DNA of 64,000 bases from CAZCSJ01 sp964501445 (GCA_964501445.1 CAZCSJ010000001.1:12775-76774), one strand, 5' to 3'; numbered from the stretch's first letter, positions 16,073 to 24,710 are shown. The notes: a model not told the origin generated them from the sequence alone. Numbers and translations: made by a program.

Positions 16073-17566
16073 TCACCGTACTTTCTTAAGATTCTTGAGC
16101 GCTTCAAAGAGGTCCGCTCCTTCGGAGAGCGAGGGTCGCGCGGGGGTCTGCCGGGCGAGCGCCGCGCCATGGATGAATTCGCTCTCAAGGTATGTGATGA
16201 TCGCGCGTATGTCTGATATCCGATTACGAGAGCCAAGCGTGATGATTGCAACAGGCCGCGCGCCGTATTCGGAAACCCGCACCGCATACACCCCGGCCAT
16301 GGTCTGGAGCGATTCTTCAATCCATCCCGCTTTTCCGCCCAAAAACCGCTTGTCGCCCGCAGGCCAGTTGATGTTGCGCCAGTTGTGGCGCGCTTTTTTG
16401 TTTTCCGCAACCGCAGAGTATTCGCGCGCTTTGGTCGCCTCCAACAAGTCGGGGTGCGTATCTCTGATGTAGCGGAGGAGTTTAAAAAGGTCGGAGGCGC
16501 TCGCGATATTATCAAAATCAAGTCCGCTTGAATCCTCGTACACGGTTTTGGTCATGCCAAGTTCTCGCGCCTTTTGATTCATAAGGTCAAGGAAACCGGG
16601 TACTGCAAGTTCAAGTGCTTTAGCGGCGTCGTTTGATGAAGGCAGCATCATGCCGTAAAGGAGGTTTTTTGCAGTAAATTGCTCCCCTTTCACAAATCCT
16701 CCGGAGTTTCCGTAGGTGTCCAGCGCCTCGGGAGTAATTTCCACAAAGTCATCGGGCTCAAGGTGTTCCAATGCTACCACCGCGGTCATGAGTTTGGAGA
16801 CCGACGCGAGCGGGAAGGTATCGTTGGTATTTTTCTCAAAAAGAATTTCGCCCGTTTCCAGATCCGCGGCAAGGGCAGAGGCGGCAGTTACTTCCGGCAC
16901 GCGATGCGGGAAATTGGTGCGGCGAAAATAAGTGAATGGCGCCGGTGTTTTGACATCGGTATATGCGATGAGCACCTGCATCCCGGGCGATACGAGTTCG
17001 TAGAGTTCTTTTGCGTCCGTGTATGACAGGCGGATGCCTCCGCCCGGCGCGGTATTTACGAGCGCGCGGCCGTGTGCCTTCGGAACACCATGGATCACGT
17101 AGTTTCCATAGAGATACAGCGTCCACGGGAGTGTAATTTTTTCCAATTTTGAGGGGTGGGTTTCGGCTTTTGCCTGAATCGTATAAAACCCGCTTGGCGT
17201 TTCAAAAAATCCGCCCTCCATGGGTTTTGCGACAATCGGGAAGGTGCGCACGAGCGTGCCGTGCTCATACAAAGCGAGTGTCATCTCGTGTAAGTCAGCG
17301 AAGAGAAAATCGCGCTCCTCCCAGACGAGCGGGTCGCGTTTTTTCAACACCTCCTTTTTTGAGGCAAAAAGCGGCGTTTCTTTGGGGACGTCAATATAGA
17401 AATCGTCTGCCGACACCCGCGAGGGGAAGTCAATAAACGGGAGTTCAGGCACAAGGTAGAGTTCAAGCTGGCCTGCGGCAAAGGTGAAGGAGGCAAAAAT
17501 CACCACCAAGAGCCCGATGAATTCAACGGCATACAACGCCCCGTGTTTATCCATGTGGAGTTCCAT
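16073..17566 (-). CDS. Exported cell-wall protein: degenerate L,D-transpeptidase domain plus D,D-carboxypeptidase (S11)
   Basis: About 497 residues with an N-terminal membrane anchor (about 13-33). Residues about 80-205 follow the YkuD L,D-transpeptidase pattern (LYLYGNYVIHGVPKAHG, then IRLSYTDAKELYELVSPG), but the usual SHGCIR motif reads PGGGIR, so the catalytic Cys and preceding His are both Gly. Residues about 230-460 are a penicillin-binding S11 peptidase: SxxK is ASVSKLMTA, SxN is PSSNDAA, and the KTG box is GGKAG. The D,D-carboxypeptidase should be active and trims stem peptides; the first domain may only bind peptidoglycan. It is upstream of pheS, with the widespread TCATTCTGAG repeat between them. 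Confidence 0.85.
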   Translation of the reverse strand: MELHMDKHGALYAVEFIGLLVVIFASFTFAAGQLELYLVPELPFIDFPSRVSADDFYIDVPKETPLFASKKEVLKKRDPLVWEERDFLFADLHEMTLALYEHGTLVRTFPIVAKPMEGGFFETPSGFYTIQAKAETHPSKLEKITLPWTLYLYGNYVIHGVPKAHGRALVNTAPGGGIRLSYTDAKELYELVSPGMQVLIAYTDVKTPAPFTYFRRTNFPHRVPEVTAASALAADLETGEILFEKNTNDTFPLASVSKLMTAVVALEHLEPDDFVEITPEALDTYGNSGGFVKGEQFTAKNLLYGMMLPSSNDAAKALELAVPGFLDLMNQKARELGMTKTVYEDSSGLDFDNIASASDLFKLLRYIRDTHPDLLEATKAREYSAVAENKKARHNWRNINWPAGDKRFLGGKAGWIEESLQTMAGVYAVRVSEYGARPVAIITLGSRNRISDIRAIITYLESEFIHGAALARQTPARPSLSEGADLFEALKNLKKVR

Positions 17567-17585
17567 GAATTGATTATACCAAAAA

Positions 17586-17612
17586 AAGAATAGCGGAGCG
17601 CTATTCTTTTTC
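17586..17612. terminator. Bidirectional hairpin between divergent genes
   Basis: AGAATAGCG/CGCTATTCT with A residues before and T residues after. It lies between two divergent genes, an unusual place for a terminator, and could insulate the two promoters. Confidence 0.5.
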
Positions 17613-17688
17613 TAAAGTCCTGAAGCGTGTTAGGGGGGCAGACCCCTGACAAATTGCCGTAGAGGAAGATTTCCTGCATAATCTCACT

Positions 17689-19326
17689 ATGATACCGAAA
17701 CTCATTCTTGTCGCATTTGGGGCAATCGTGGCGGCGATTCCTTTGCCCTTTCTGCCTAATTTTTTCCCTCCACCCCCTCCGCCTCCCCCGCTTTCCGAAA
17801 GGGAGTTCACCGAAAAGAGGTCCATCTACGTTGAATCTGTGGACGACACAGCACCCGACGAGTTTATTGATTACGCGCTCGTTTCGGTGTGGAAACCGAA
17901 GCTCACGACCAAGGACGGCGCGGAGGGGTTCCTGCTCCCTTTTACCGTAAGAAACCTCGCGAAGCAAAAATACGGAGTTCGCATCGCGCTTATCTGTGCC
18001 AACATTCACGTAGAGGATGTTTTCTATGACGTGCCACCCTACCGCGTGTGGTCAAGAGAACCGGTGAAATTCCTTTTTCACGGATTTCAAGATACCGTGA
18101 ATGGCCGAGGAGAGGAAGCAGCGGCGTTTCGCGCAGGCAAAAAGACAGAGCAATGCAGTCTGCAAATCGTCGAGGTGCAACAGAGAAGTTTCTCCGACCC
18201 AAATGGACCGGCGGACGCTGACCTTTCGAACAACGCCTTTCGTTTTACGCTCACAATGCGTCGCGGTGCGCTTGCTCTTGAACATCTCGAGCGGGAGGCG
18301 CTTAGTGTCTCGGAGCGCGTAAAAAAGTTGAACCTGCCCCTCACCCAAGACGAACTCCAAACGTACACGTCCCTGGCCGCGGAACAATGCGTCAACGTGT
18401 TGATCTCAAGTTCCCGCCGCGGCACGTATTATAACGGCGAGCCAATTGAGCCGTCGCCTTCGCAGGCGCACATCGCCGGCGACCGCATCGGGTATGTGAG
18501 GGGCAACACTGTTATCGTTGACGGAAAGGAGGTCGGAGCGCTCAATGACATTAACTTTCCTGTGACGCGCCCTGGCGAAAATCTCAAACTGAATGAAAAA
18601 CACTTTGCCTATCATCGGCTGGTTGGTCTCGACGCCGACCGCGTGCCGATCTCTCACCTCATTTTTGACGGCAAGGACCTCGGCCCCGCCAACCTCTTCT
18701 TATACAGATTGAACGGCGACTTCGTCATCTATGGGCGGACTGATGAACAAGGCGGGAAGCGAGAGGAGGATCTCTTCGCAAACGGTAAAAAAATCGCCGA
18801 TGGCGCGTTCGGGGATTATGACGGAAAGAATATTGCCTATATTGACTTCAATGACACCCAGCAACTTATCGTGAACGGGAAAAGCATCGGGTTTGGAGGC
18901 GATGTGACATTTCGAGACGGCCACACCGCTTTCATCAAGGGGAAAACCGAAAACGTTGTGGAACCGCACGTAATGTACGACGGCAAAGATTTGGGAAGGG
19001 GCCGAGCGCCGGTTCTTGAAAAGAACCACATTGCCTTCATACGGGCGCCATCGGAAATTGATCCGCGATCAAAAGATGAATACCCTCGGGTCGTGTATGA
19101 CAGGAAGGAATTCGGCAAGATCGGCGGTTTTGGGTGGAAGATCAGTCTTGCTGGCGACCACATTGCCTATCTGCGCCGGCTTGATGAAAGAGAAAATCCA
19201 TTCGTGTATCCGGAGGATTTTGCTCGAGTCAACATTGACGGGAAAGATTACCCCGGCGATTTCCTCTCCAGCGACGTGTATGTGGAAATCGCCGAAAAAG
19301 CAGACCGGCGCGGATGCAAAAAATGA
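17689..19326 (+). CDS. Exported protein with beta-propeller-like DGKDLG repeats
   Basis: 545 residues. An N-terminal hydrophobic segment (ILVAFGAIVAAIPLPFL) is followed by a stretch of eight prolines and a beta-rich domain with a Cys pair. From about residue 265 there are at least six repeats of the type GDRIGYVR...VDGKEVG, KHFAYHR...FDGKDLG, FVIYGRT...ANGKKI, KNIAYIDF...VNGKSIG, HTAFIKG...YDGKDLG and NHIAFIRA...YDRKEFG, each about 45 residues. This is typical of a TolB/WD40-like propeller. It has no named function. It is transcribed away from the cell-wall hydrolase, is predicted to be surface-anchored and ends just before a tRNA cluster. Confidence 0.75.
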   Translation: MIPKLILVAFGAIVAAIPLPFLPNFFPPPPPPPPLSEREFTEKRSIYVESVDDTAPDEFIDYALVSVWKPKLTTKDGAEGFLLPFTVRNLAKQKYGVRIALICANIHVEDVFYDVPPYRVWSREPVKFLFHGFQDTVNGRGEEAAAFRAGKKTEQCSLQIVEVQQRSFSDPNGPADADLSNNAFRFTLTMRRGALALEHLEREALSVSERVKKLNLPLTQDELQTYTSLAAEQCVNVLISSSRRGTYYNGEPIEPSPSQAHIAGDRIGYVRGNTVIVDGKEVGALNDINFPVTRPGENLKLNEKHFAYHRLVGLDADRVPISHLIFDGKDLGPANLFLYRLNGDFVIYGRTDEQGGKREEDLFANGKKIADGAFGDYDGKNIAYIDFNDTQQLIVNGKSIGFGGDVTFRDGHTAFIKGKTENVVEPHVMYDGKDLGRGRAPVLEKNHIAFIRAPSEIDPRSKDEYPRVVYDRKEFGKIGGFGWKISLAGDHIAYLRRLDERENPFVYPEDFARVNIDGKDYPGDFLSSDVYVEIAEKADRRGCKK

Positions 19327-19585
19327 GTTTACGTATGGCGGTGACGGGCGCGACCCCAGTAGCAGTCCCGACGTAACGTCGGGACGCTACGGGGCAAGCC
19401 GGATTCCGCTTCGCTAGAACCGTCGCGGCGGCTCAACCAGGTGGACTCGCCACCGCTCTCGGAAACCCCTCGGTTTCCGTTCTTCCGCCACGGGAAAACT
19501 CCCGTTTTCCCGACCCCTTTCCCCGGTTCGAATCCGGTCGTAAAGAGAAAATTCCGGTACACAAGGCACCGAAATCTTCTCTTTA
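19327..19585. other. Hairpin-rich region with tRNA fragments
   Basis: No gene is supported. It holds a GTCCCGACGTAACGTCGGGAC hairpin at about 19352-19374, a stretch CTCGGAAACCCCTCGGTTTCC resembling the GGGAACCCCTC motif of the large elements near rny, and GGTTCGAATCCGGTCG at about 19524-19540. The last is an inverted copy of the T arm of the adjacent tRNA-Asp together with its TAAAGAGAA trailer. GACGGGCGCGACC at 19344-19356 is a second fragment. Confidence 0.6.
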
Positions 19586-19661
19586 CGGGCGCGACCGGAT
19601 TCGAACCGGCGATCTCCACAGTGACAGTGTGGCGTGTTAGACCAGGCTACACCACGCGCCC
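19586..19661 (-). tRNA. tRNA-Asp (anticodon GUC)
   Basis: 76 nt. Acceptor GGGCGCG/CGCGCCC with discriminator G, anticodon stem CCACA/TGTGG around loop CTGTCAC (GTC), and T arm CCGG-TTCGAAT-CCGG. No encoded CCA. An inverted copy of its 3' part lies about 50 bp downstream. Confidence 0.95.
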
Positions 19662-19675
19662 AATATGCAGTTGTA

Positions 19676-19746
19676 TGCCGATGGGAGGAATTGAACCTCC
19701 TTCCGAGCTTTATGAGGGCTCTGCTTTACCATTAAGCTACACCGGC
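19676..19746 (-). tRNA. tRNA with CAU anticodon, elongator Met type
   Basis: 71 nt. Acceptor GCCGGTG/CATCGGC, discriminator A, anticodon loop CTCATAA, T arm GGAGG-TTCAATT-CCTCC. It lacks the initiator hallmarks. A tRNA-Ile2 read through lysidine cannot be excluded, but a separate tRNA-Ile(UAU) is present at 60131, which makes elongator Met more likely. The last anticodon-stem pair is C-A. Confidence 0.85.
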
Positions 19747-19829
19747 AAGCACTCACAGAGTAACAGAATATATGTGAGAATTCAACGGATCGGTATTGAG
19801 TTTTTTCATCTAATGGGCTACTATCCTCT

Positions 19830-19900
19830 TGCGGGGTAGAGGAGAAGTACCTCGCGAGGCTCATAACCTCGAGACGCCCGTGCAATTCGGGCCCCCGCAA
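19830..19900 (+). tRNA. Initiator tRNA-fMet (anticodon CAU), divergent
   Basis: GCGGGGTAGAGGAG...GGCTCATAACC...CCCCGCAA strongly resembles bacterial initiator tRNA. Unusual points: base 1 is U, so 1-72 would be a U-A pair and not the usual C.A mismatch. The three consecutive G-C pairs of the anticodon stem are reduced to two (CGAGG/CCTCG). The T loop reads TGCAATT and not TTCAA(A/T)T. Confidence 0.85.
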
Positions 19901-19912
19901 CACAGATGTCTC

Positions 19913-19948
19913 CACCAAAAAGACCGCATGCGTGCGGTCTTTTTGGTG
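19913..19948. terminator. Bidirectional terminator after tRNA-fMet
   Basis: Perfect 16-bp arms CACCAAAAAGACCGCA/TGCGGTCTTTTTGGTG around a 4-nt loop. A run of T or A lies on both sides of the GC core, so it can stop tRNA-fMet from the left and the 21.1 kb gene from the right. Confidence 0.9.
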
Positions 19949-19970
19949 AGTGAAAATTTGCGCCGAAACC

Positions 19971-21101
19971 TTAGAACCCAAACCAATCAACAACTTTCTC
20001 CCAAAGCGAAGCCGAATAATTTTTATAGGTATAGTAGGAAAGCTGATCCCTGGTATTCCCCATTGATCGTTTCTCTTCGGGTTTCTGCTGCTCTTCTCTC
20101 TGAATGGTCTGCTGCAGCTTCTCTTCCAATCTCTGGAGGCGGTTTCGCATATCGTTGCTTATGTTTGACTTATTTCTCACCGCACTCATCACTTTCCAAA
20201 GCTCCTGGTCCACCTCGTTTATGAGCGTGTTCGCTTCGCGGAAATCGCCGGAATTCACGGCATCATAGACGGGTGCCAAAACCTCTTGTATATCGCTTCT
20301 CACGCTCTCCGATTTTATTACCTTCAACCGCCGGGTCATCTCCGCTAATCTGTTTAACACGCCGAACATCTCGCCGGGGTGGGCGCCGTCTTCATAAACC
20401 ACTTGCATTGCTTCCTGCGCTTCCTCTAAATTGCCCTGCGCCAGATTCTCCCGCGCGTGGCTGACCGCGGCCTTCACTTCCTCAATTTTCACTCTCACCT
20501 TCTCCATATCTATCCCTTCCACCACGAATGTCTTTTTATTTATCATCTTCTCCAATCGTTTCATCTCGCGCTCTATCCCCTTGAGTTCGTTGGGCAGTTC
20601 TATTTTTACCCTGATATTGTTCATGGTGTCCCATATTTGCGCATCATAGAAATCCTGAAGAGTGTCGCGCGAAACCCTGTCCTTGGAACCCCTGAGCGCT
20701 GCCTCGGTGGCAGAAACTTGCATTACCAATTCGTTCAATTTTGCTGTTTCGGCGGTAAATCCGGCCTTCGTTGCCTTTTTAATGATCCTGTTTGCCTCCC
20801 GTTTGATATCTTTTATCTGCCGGAGCACATCCCGTATCTCCTGCGGATCAACAAATTCTTCTCTCCTATCTTCTTCAGGAATTCCGGGTCCCTTCTCTGA
20901 TTCGAGTGAAGGGGGAGGCGGTGGCGGCGCCGGCGCCCGCTCCTCAACCGGTTTTACTGTGGGCTGCGGCATCACTTCCGCGGGTGCGGGTGCGGATACG
21001 GAAGGAGCCGGTACCGCGGTTTCTTGCGCAAAGAGCATCAACGGCGCAAGAAACGCAATGGATGTGCCCGTGAGAATATGAATAATAAAGTTACCTTTCA
21101 T
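19971..21101 (-). CDS. Exported proline-rich coiled-coil protein
   Basis: 376 residues. It has a signal peptide (IIHILTGTSIAFLAPLMLFAQ), a low-complexity Pro/Ala/Glu linker to about residue 85 (APAPPPPPPSLES), then a long charged helical region rich in heptads (EIRDVLRQIKDIKREANRI, LKGIEREMKRLEKMINKK, ENLAQGNLEEAQEAMQVVYE, RLQRLEEKLQQTIQREEQQ) and a short aromatic tail (VDWFGF). No enzyme motif is seen. A similar layout (signal peptide, Pro linker, coiled coil) is common for uncharacterised surface or periplasm-like proteins of Parcubacteria. Function unknown. Confidence 0.75.
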   Translation of the reverse strand: MKGNFIIHILTGTSIAFLAPLMLFAQETAVPAPSVSAPAPAEVMPQPTVKPVEERAPAPPPPPPSLESEKGPGIPEEDRREEFVDPQEIRDVLRQIKDIKREANRIIKKATKAGFTAETAKLNELVMQVSATEAALRGSKDRVSRDTLQDFYDAQIWDTMNNIRVKIELPNELKGIEREMKRLEKMINKKTFVVEGIDMEKVRVKIEEVKAAVSHARENLAQGNLEEAQEAMQVVYEDGAHPGEMFGVLNRLAEMTRRLKVIKSESVRSDIQEVLAPVYDAVNSGDFREANTLINEVDQELWKVMSAVRNKSNISNDMRNRLQRLEEKLQQTIQREEQQKPEEKRSMGNTRDQLSYYTYKNYSASLWEKVVDWFGF

Positions 21102-21201
21102 GTATGTAGAGAAATTATGTTATGACTCTGCCTCATTCGACATCACAATTATACCAACCAAAGAATCGTCATGCAATTGGCGTACGCGAAGGGATATGCA
21201 C

Positions 21202-21240
21202 ACCTAAAAATCCCCTTCGACATGCTCAGGGGATTTTTAG
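21202..21240. terminator. Hairpin with CCTTCGACATGCTCAGG core
   Basis: CTAAAAATCCCC/GGGGATTTTTAG arms flank TTCGACATGCTCA. It lies just downstream of the 21.27-22.46 kb gene and may end its transcript. The loop is a short member of the CCTTCGAC...GCTCAGG family. Confidence 0.6.
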
Positions 21241-21269
21241 GATTTCGGGGTTTCCCTCTGCGAGTTGCT

Positions 21270-22460
21270 TTAGATCTTAATCCCCACGAGCGAATTCTGA
21301 TTTTTCCGCTCCTCGGCCTTTTTCATAATGGTAAATACCGTAAACGCCGTTGCCGCAACCGAGAGAATAATAATCACCGCGGCAAAGAGGAAGGAGTTTC
21401 GTTCAAGCGAGGCGAGGGCCGCGGCAAGACCCTTCTCGGAATCGCCTGTTTTTGCGCTCTCCCCTGCTTTCACAAATCCGTTTTCAAGGCAAAGTTTTTC
21501 CGTAGGATCCACTTCCGGAGCTTTGGGTGCAAGCGCAATAGATGCGACGGTGCGCGTCGGCTGTGTCGCCGCTGCTGCCGGATTTACCGCAACCCGGCAC
21601 GTTGCCGAGGCACTCCGACCCGCCTCATCGCGCGCCGTTACCGTGGCACTTTTCGTTCCGGTACTTGTAAATGTGGCGGTCTTGGCAGCGCCGCTTCCCG
21701 AGACGTCTCCTGTCCATGAAAAGGTTGTCTGGCCTGTTCCCCCTGATGCGCCGCCAGCAAAGGTTACCCGATCGCCAACCCGGATGGTCGAAGGACTTGT
21801 CACGCAGGACGCCGCAAAGGATGCAGGTATTGGCGCAGGAGCCCGATTCACGAGCACGGTCTTATTTGCCGATGCAGATCCGCCGCTTGCATTGGTGCAC
21901 ACGAGCGAGTAGGTAGTGTTTACGGCGGGCGTTACACGTTCAGTACCCGAAAGAAGTTTTGTGCCAGACCAGATCCCCCCTGATGCGATACATGTGCTCG
22001 CCCCGGAAGAACTCCAGGCAAGAGTTGCTGCCTCGCCGGAGGCAACACTTTCAGGAACGGCATTTAATGTAGCTGTGACACCCGCAATCCCGCTTCCCGT
22101 ACCGGTGGTGGATACGGGGGTAACGGTGGTCGGCACCGAAACAGAAACGGTAACGCGCTGAGAGGCCGACCCCTCAGGACCCGTGCATACGATCGCGTAT
22201 TCTGTGGTTTGGCGCGGCGCGTCCCATGCCGAACCATAGGTTTGGAGGTATCCGCTCCATCCGCCTGATGCGACACAATACGAAGCATTGGACGCGTTCC
22301 AGGAGAGCGACACCGCCTGTCCCTGCGAAACGGATGTGGGGTTTGCGTTAAACGTAAGCGTCGGGGGCGCGGCAAACACCGGTGCGGCAGTCAACACAAA
22401 CACCGCGATCCCAAACGCGATCCCACACACAATTCGTTTTGCGAGTTGAAGTTTTTCCAT
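21270..22460 (-). CDS. Surface protein with Ig-like/PKD repeats and C-terminal membrane anchor
   Basis: 396 residues. A signal peptide (ending VFAAPP) is followed by two about 85-residue Ig-like repeats with the pattern LSWNASNASYCVASGGWSG and LAWSSSGASTCIASGGIWSG, each ending in a Cys-containing YAIVCTG/YSLVCTN strand, then a PKD-like domain (RVGDRVTFAGGASGGTGQTT). A spacer and one transmembrane helix (SFLFAAVIIILSVAATAFTV) precede a basic cytoplasmic tail (KKAEERK). Each repeat has one Cys pair, presumably a disulfide. It is probably displayed on the cell surface for adhesion or host contact; this is inference from architecture. Confidence 0.8.
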   Translation of the reverse strand: MEKLQLAKRIVCGIAFGIAVFVLTAAPVFAAPPTLTFNANPTSVSQGQAVSLSWNASNASYCVASGGWSGYLQTYGSAWDAPRQTTEYAIVCTGPEGSASQRVTVSVSVPTTVTPVSTTGTGSGIAGVTATLNAVPESVASGEAATLAWSSSGASTCIASGGIWSGTKLLSGTERVTPAVNTTYSLVCTNASGGSASANKTVLVNRAPAPIPASFAASCVTSPSTIRVGDRVTFAGGASGGTGQTTFSWTGDVSGSGAAKTATFTSTGTKSATVTARDEAGRSASATCRVAVNPAAAATQPTRTVASIALAPKAPEVDPTEKLCLENGFVKAGESAKTGDSEKGLAAALASLERNSFLFAAVIIILSVAATAFTVFTIMKKAEERKNQNSLVGIKI

Positions 22461-22580
22461 ATCATCACCAATTCTATGGTATCTATATATTACGACAAAA
22501 TATAAAAATTGTCAATACAACAGCGTGAATTGCCTTTATATAAGAGAAAAATATCCGATGTTACTTCGTGAAAGTGCGCG

Positions 22581-23216
22581 TTAGAGCACCTTGAGCTCCT
22601 TAAATGCCTTTTCGTAGGCCTTGAGCGCGTAGCGAATGGAGTCTTGAGGATGCTGGGCGGTCGGTTCGTGCGCAACGAGATTTCGCAGGCGATGCGCTGA
22701 CCACACGTCGTCAAGCGACGGCATCTGGACGCGGTCCACAATTTTCAGGCGGTCCGAGAGCGTTTCGCCCTGATACCCAAAACGTTGGAGCGTTTCGTCA
22801 AGAAGCGCATCTGCCCGAAGAACCGCCATGTTCCAATCCGATGCGTTCGCGGAAGCGGCGAGGGCCTGGATCTGTATCCAATTCTCCGTTACCGCACGCA
22901 TCGCACCTGCCGTCTCATCGCGGGCATAGACCGCGGTCGGGTACGCGAGCTGCTGCCGGACGCGTTCATGGTAGCGGATGGCGTTGCGTATGATGAACGT
23001 AATGAGGAGGAGATTTACGAGGGAAAACGCAATTGCCGCAAGCCTATTTGCACTCCTCCAATCAAACCCATACCACCATGTGAGGAAATCGCGATACCAC
23101 CCAACCCCCGTGGTGACGTAATTTCCCAAGAGCGCTGCAAAAACGATAAACGCAAGCACTGCGAGGGCAATCTCTGCAAACGTCGTGGTGAGATTTGATG
23201 TACTCTTTTCGTCCAT
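22581..23216 (-). CDS. Two-helix membrane protein with cytoplasmic helical domain
   Basis: 211 residues. TM segments lie at about 15-36 (IALAVLAFIVFAALLGNYV) and about 58-76 (LAAIAFSLVNLLLITFIIR). The soluble C-terminal part (about 80-211) is all-helical and contains WSAHRLRNLVAHEPTA, which recalls the R-x4-6-H motif of HEPN domains, and ADALLDETLQRFGYQG. Function unknown; an HEPN-like fold is a guess from the R-N-x-x-A-H pattern. It is 9 bp downstream of gatA on the same strand, so probably the end of the gatC-gatA transcript. Confidence 0.7.
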   Translation of the reverse strand: MDEKSTSNLTTTFAEIALAVLAFIVFAALLGNYVTTGVGWYRDFLTWWYGFDWRSANRLAAIAFSLVNLLLITFIIRNAIRYHERVRQQLAYPTAVYARDETAGAMRAVTENWIQIQALAASANASDWNMAVLRADALLDETLQRFGYQGETLSDRLKIVDRVQMPSLDDVWSAHRLRNLVAHEPTAQHPQDSIRYALKAYEKAFKELKVL

Positions 23217-23225
23217 ATGAGTGGA

Positions 23226-24704
23226 TCAGGCGCGAAGCGCTTCAAGCGCGTCGGCGGCGGCGAGAATCTTTAATTCCTTGTGCCACGCGCCGATGAGCTG
23301 GAGTCCCACCGGCAGCATGACGCCCTCTCGCGCCACTTCCCCTACGGGGAGGGAGAGTGCCGGCAGGCCGGCAAGGTTAATCGCAACCGTGTAGATATCA
23401 GCAAGATACATGGAAAGCACGTCATCCGTCCTCTCTCCAATGCGAAACGCAGGAGAGGGGGTGGTCGGTCCCGCAATAATGTCCACTTCCTCAAATGCAC
23501 GCGCAAAGTCGTCTCGTATGAGCCGCCGGACTTTTTGGGCCTTTGCATAGTACGCGTCATAGTACCCGGCCGAGAGCGCATAGGTGCCAAGCATGATGCG
23601 CCGTTTCACTTCCGGCCCGAGCCCTTCGCTTCGGGAACGCGCATAGACATCATAGAGCGCGATTTCGCGCATTGCCGCCACACTATGACCATACCGTATT
23701 CCGTCAAATCGCGCGAGGTTTGCCGACACTTCGGAGGGCACAATGACATAGTATGCGGGAAGAGCGAAGCGCGAGTGCGGCAGAGAAATATCTTTGACAT
23801 CGGCCCCTGCGCGGCGCATCTCGTCAATTGCGTTTTTGATTGCTTCCGCAACATCGGGGTCAAGCCCATCTCCGAAGTATTCTTTGGGAACCCCGATCTT
23901 CAAGTTCTTCAGTTGATGAGTTGATGAGTTTATGAGTTCTCTTTCTGACTCCTTAAACTGATTAAACTCACCGACTGAGGTCGCATCAAACGCATCTCCT
24001 CCCCTGATCGCCTCAAAGAGGATTCGCGCATCTTCAACGGTTTTGGTGATAGGTCCTATCTGATCAAGCGATGATGCCATAGCAATGAGGCCGTGTCGCG
24101 AGACGCTCCCGTAGGTCGGCTTGAGGCCGACAACTCCGCAAAATGATGCGGGCTGGCGGATGGAGCCGCCGGTGTCGGAGCCAAGTGCGGCAACACAAAG
24201 ACTTCCCGCAACCGCTGCGGCAGATCCTCCGGATGATCCGCCCGGAACCCGCGTCATGTCGCGCGGATTTTTTGTGGGGCCATATGCGGAATTTTCCGTG
24301 GAAGACCCCATGGCAAATTCGTCAAGATTCGTTTTCCCGAGCACAATCGCGCCCGCGGCTTTCAGCCGCGTGATCACCGTTGCGTCGTAACTTGCCGTAT
24401 ACTCTTTAAGAACCTTGGAGCCCGCGGTGCAACGCATCCCCTCCACCATGATATTATCTTTTACGGCAATGGGGATGCCGAAAAGCGCGGGGAGACGCGC
24501 GCGCTCGACATCGCTCATGTTCTCAAGCATGGTATCACGCTCCTCGGCCTGCGTTTCTGTATCTTCGGAGAGCGTGAGGAAACTTTTGAGATGCGGGTCG
24601 CGTTCGCGTATCGCGCCGAGGCAGTGAGACAAAAGTTGTGTTACCGAAAACTCACCTTTGCGGAGTCCTTCGGCTGCCTGCTGAATTGTGAGCGTATTGA
24701 ACAT
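23226..24704 (-). CDS. gatA: Aspartyl/glutamyl-tRNA amidotransferase subunit A
   Basis: 492 residues from MFNTLTIQQAAEGL; the longer upstream start would lie inside a repeat element. The amidase-signature catalytic triad is Lys in AVKDNIMV, Ser in GGSSGGSAAAVA and the nucleophilic Ser in GSDTGGSIRQPA. GatA supplies ammonia from glutamine for conversion of Glu-tRNA-Gln and Asp-tRNA-Asn. gatC lies directly upstream, while gatB is not in the window. A segment at 23910-23976 encoding FKESERELINSSTHQLKN is built from the GAGTTTAATCAGTTG repeat words and lies in the loop before KIGVPKEYF. Confidence 0.96.
   Translation of the reverse strand: MFNTLTIQQAAEGLRKGEFSVTQLLSHCLGAIRERDPHLKSFLTLSEDTETQAEERDTMLENMSDVERARLPALFGIPIAVKDNIMVEGMRCTAGSKVLKEYTASYDATVITRLKAAGAIVLGKTNLDEFAMGSSTENSAYGPTKNPRDMTRVPGGSSGGSAAAVAGSLCVAALGSDTGGSIRQPASFCGVVGLKPTYGSVSRHGLIAMASSLDQIGPITKTVEDARILFEAIRGGDAFDATSVGEFNQFKESERELINSSTHQLKNLKIGVPKEYFGDGLDPDVAEAIKNAIDEMRRAGADVKDISLPHSRFALPAYYVIVPSEVSANLARFDGIRYGHSVAAMREIALYDVYARSRSEGLGPEVKRRIMLGTYALSAGYYDAYYAKAQKVRRLIRDDFARAFEEVDIIAGPTTPSPAFRIGERTDDVLSMYLADIYTVAINLAGLPALSLPVGEVAREGVMLPVGLQLIGAWHKELKILAAADALEALRA
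23910..23976. repeat. GAGTTTAATCAGTTG-type repeat inside gatA
   Basis: Words AGTTGATGAGTTGATGAGTT and TTAAACTGATTAAACTCACC form inverted arms in frame within gatA. The same family flanks the S23 gene at 11.0-11.4 kb. Confidence 0.7.
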
Positions 24705-24710
24705 ACTTGA

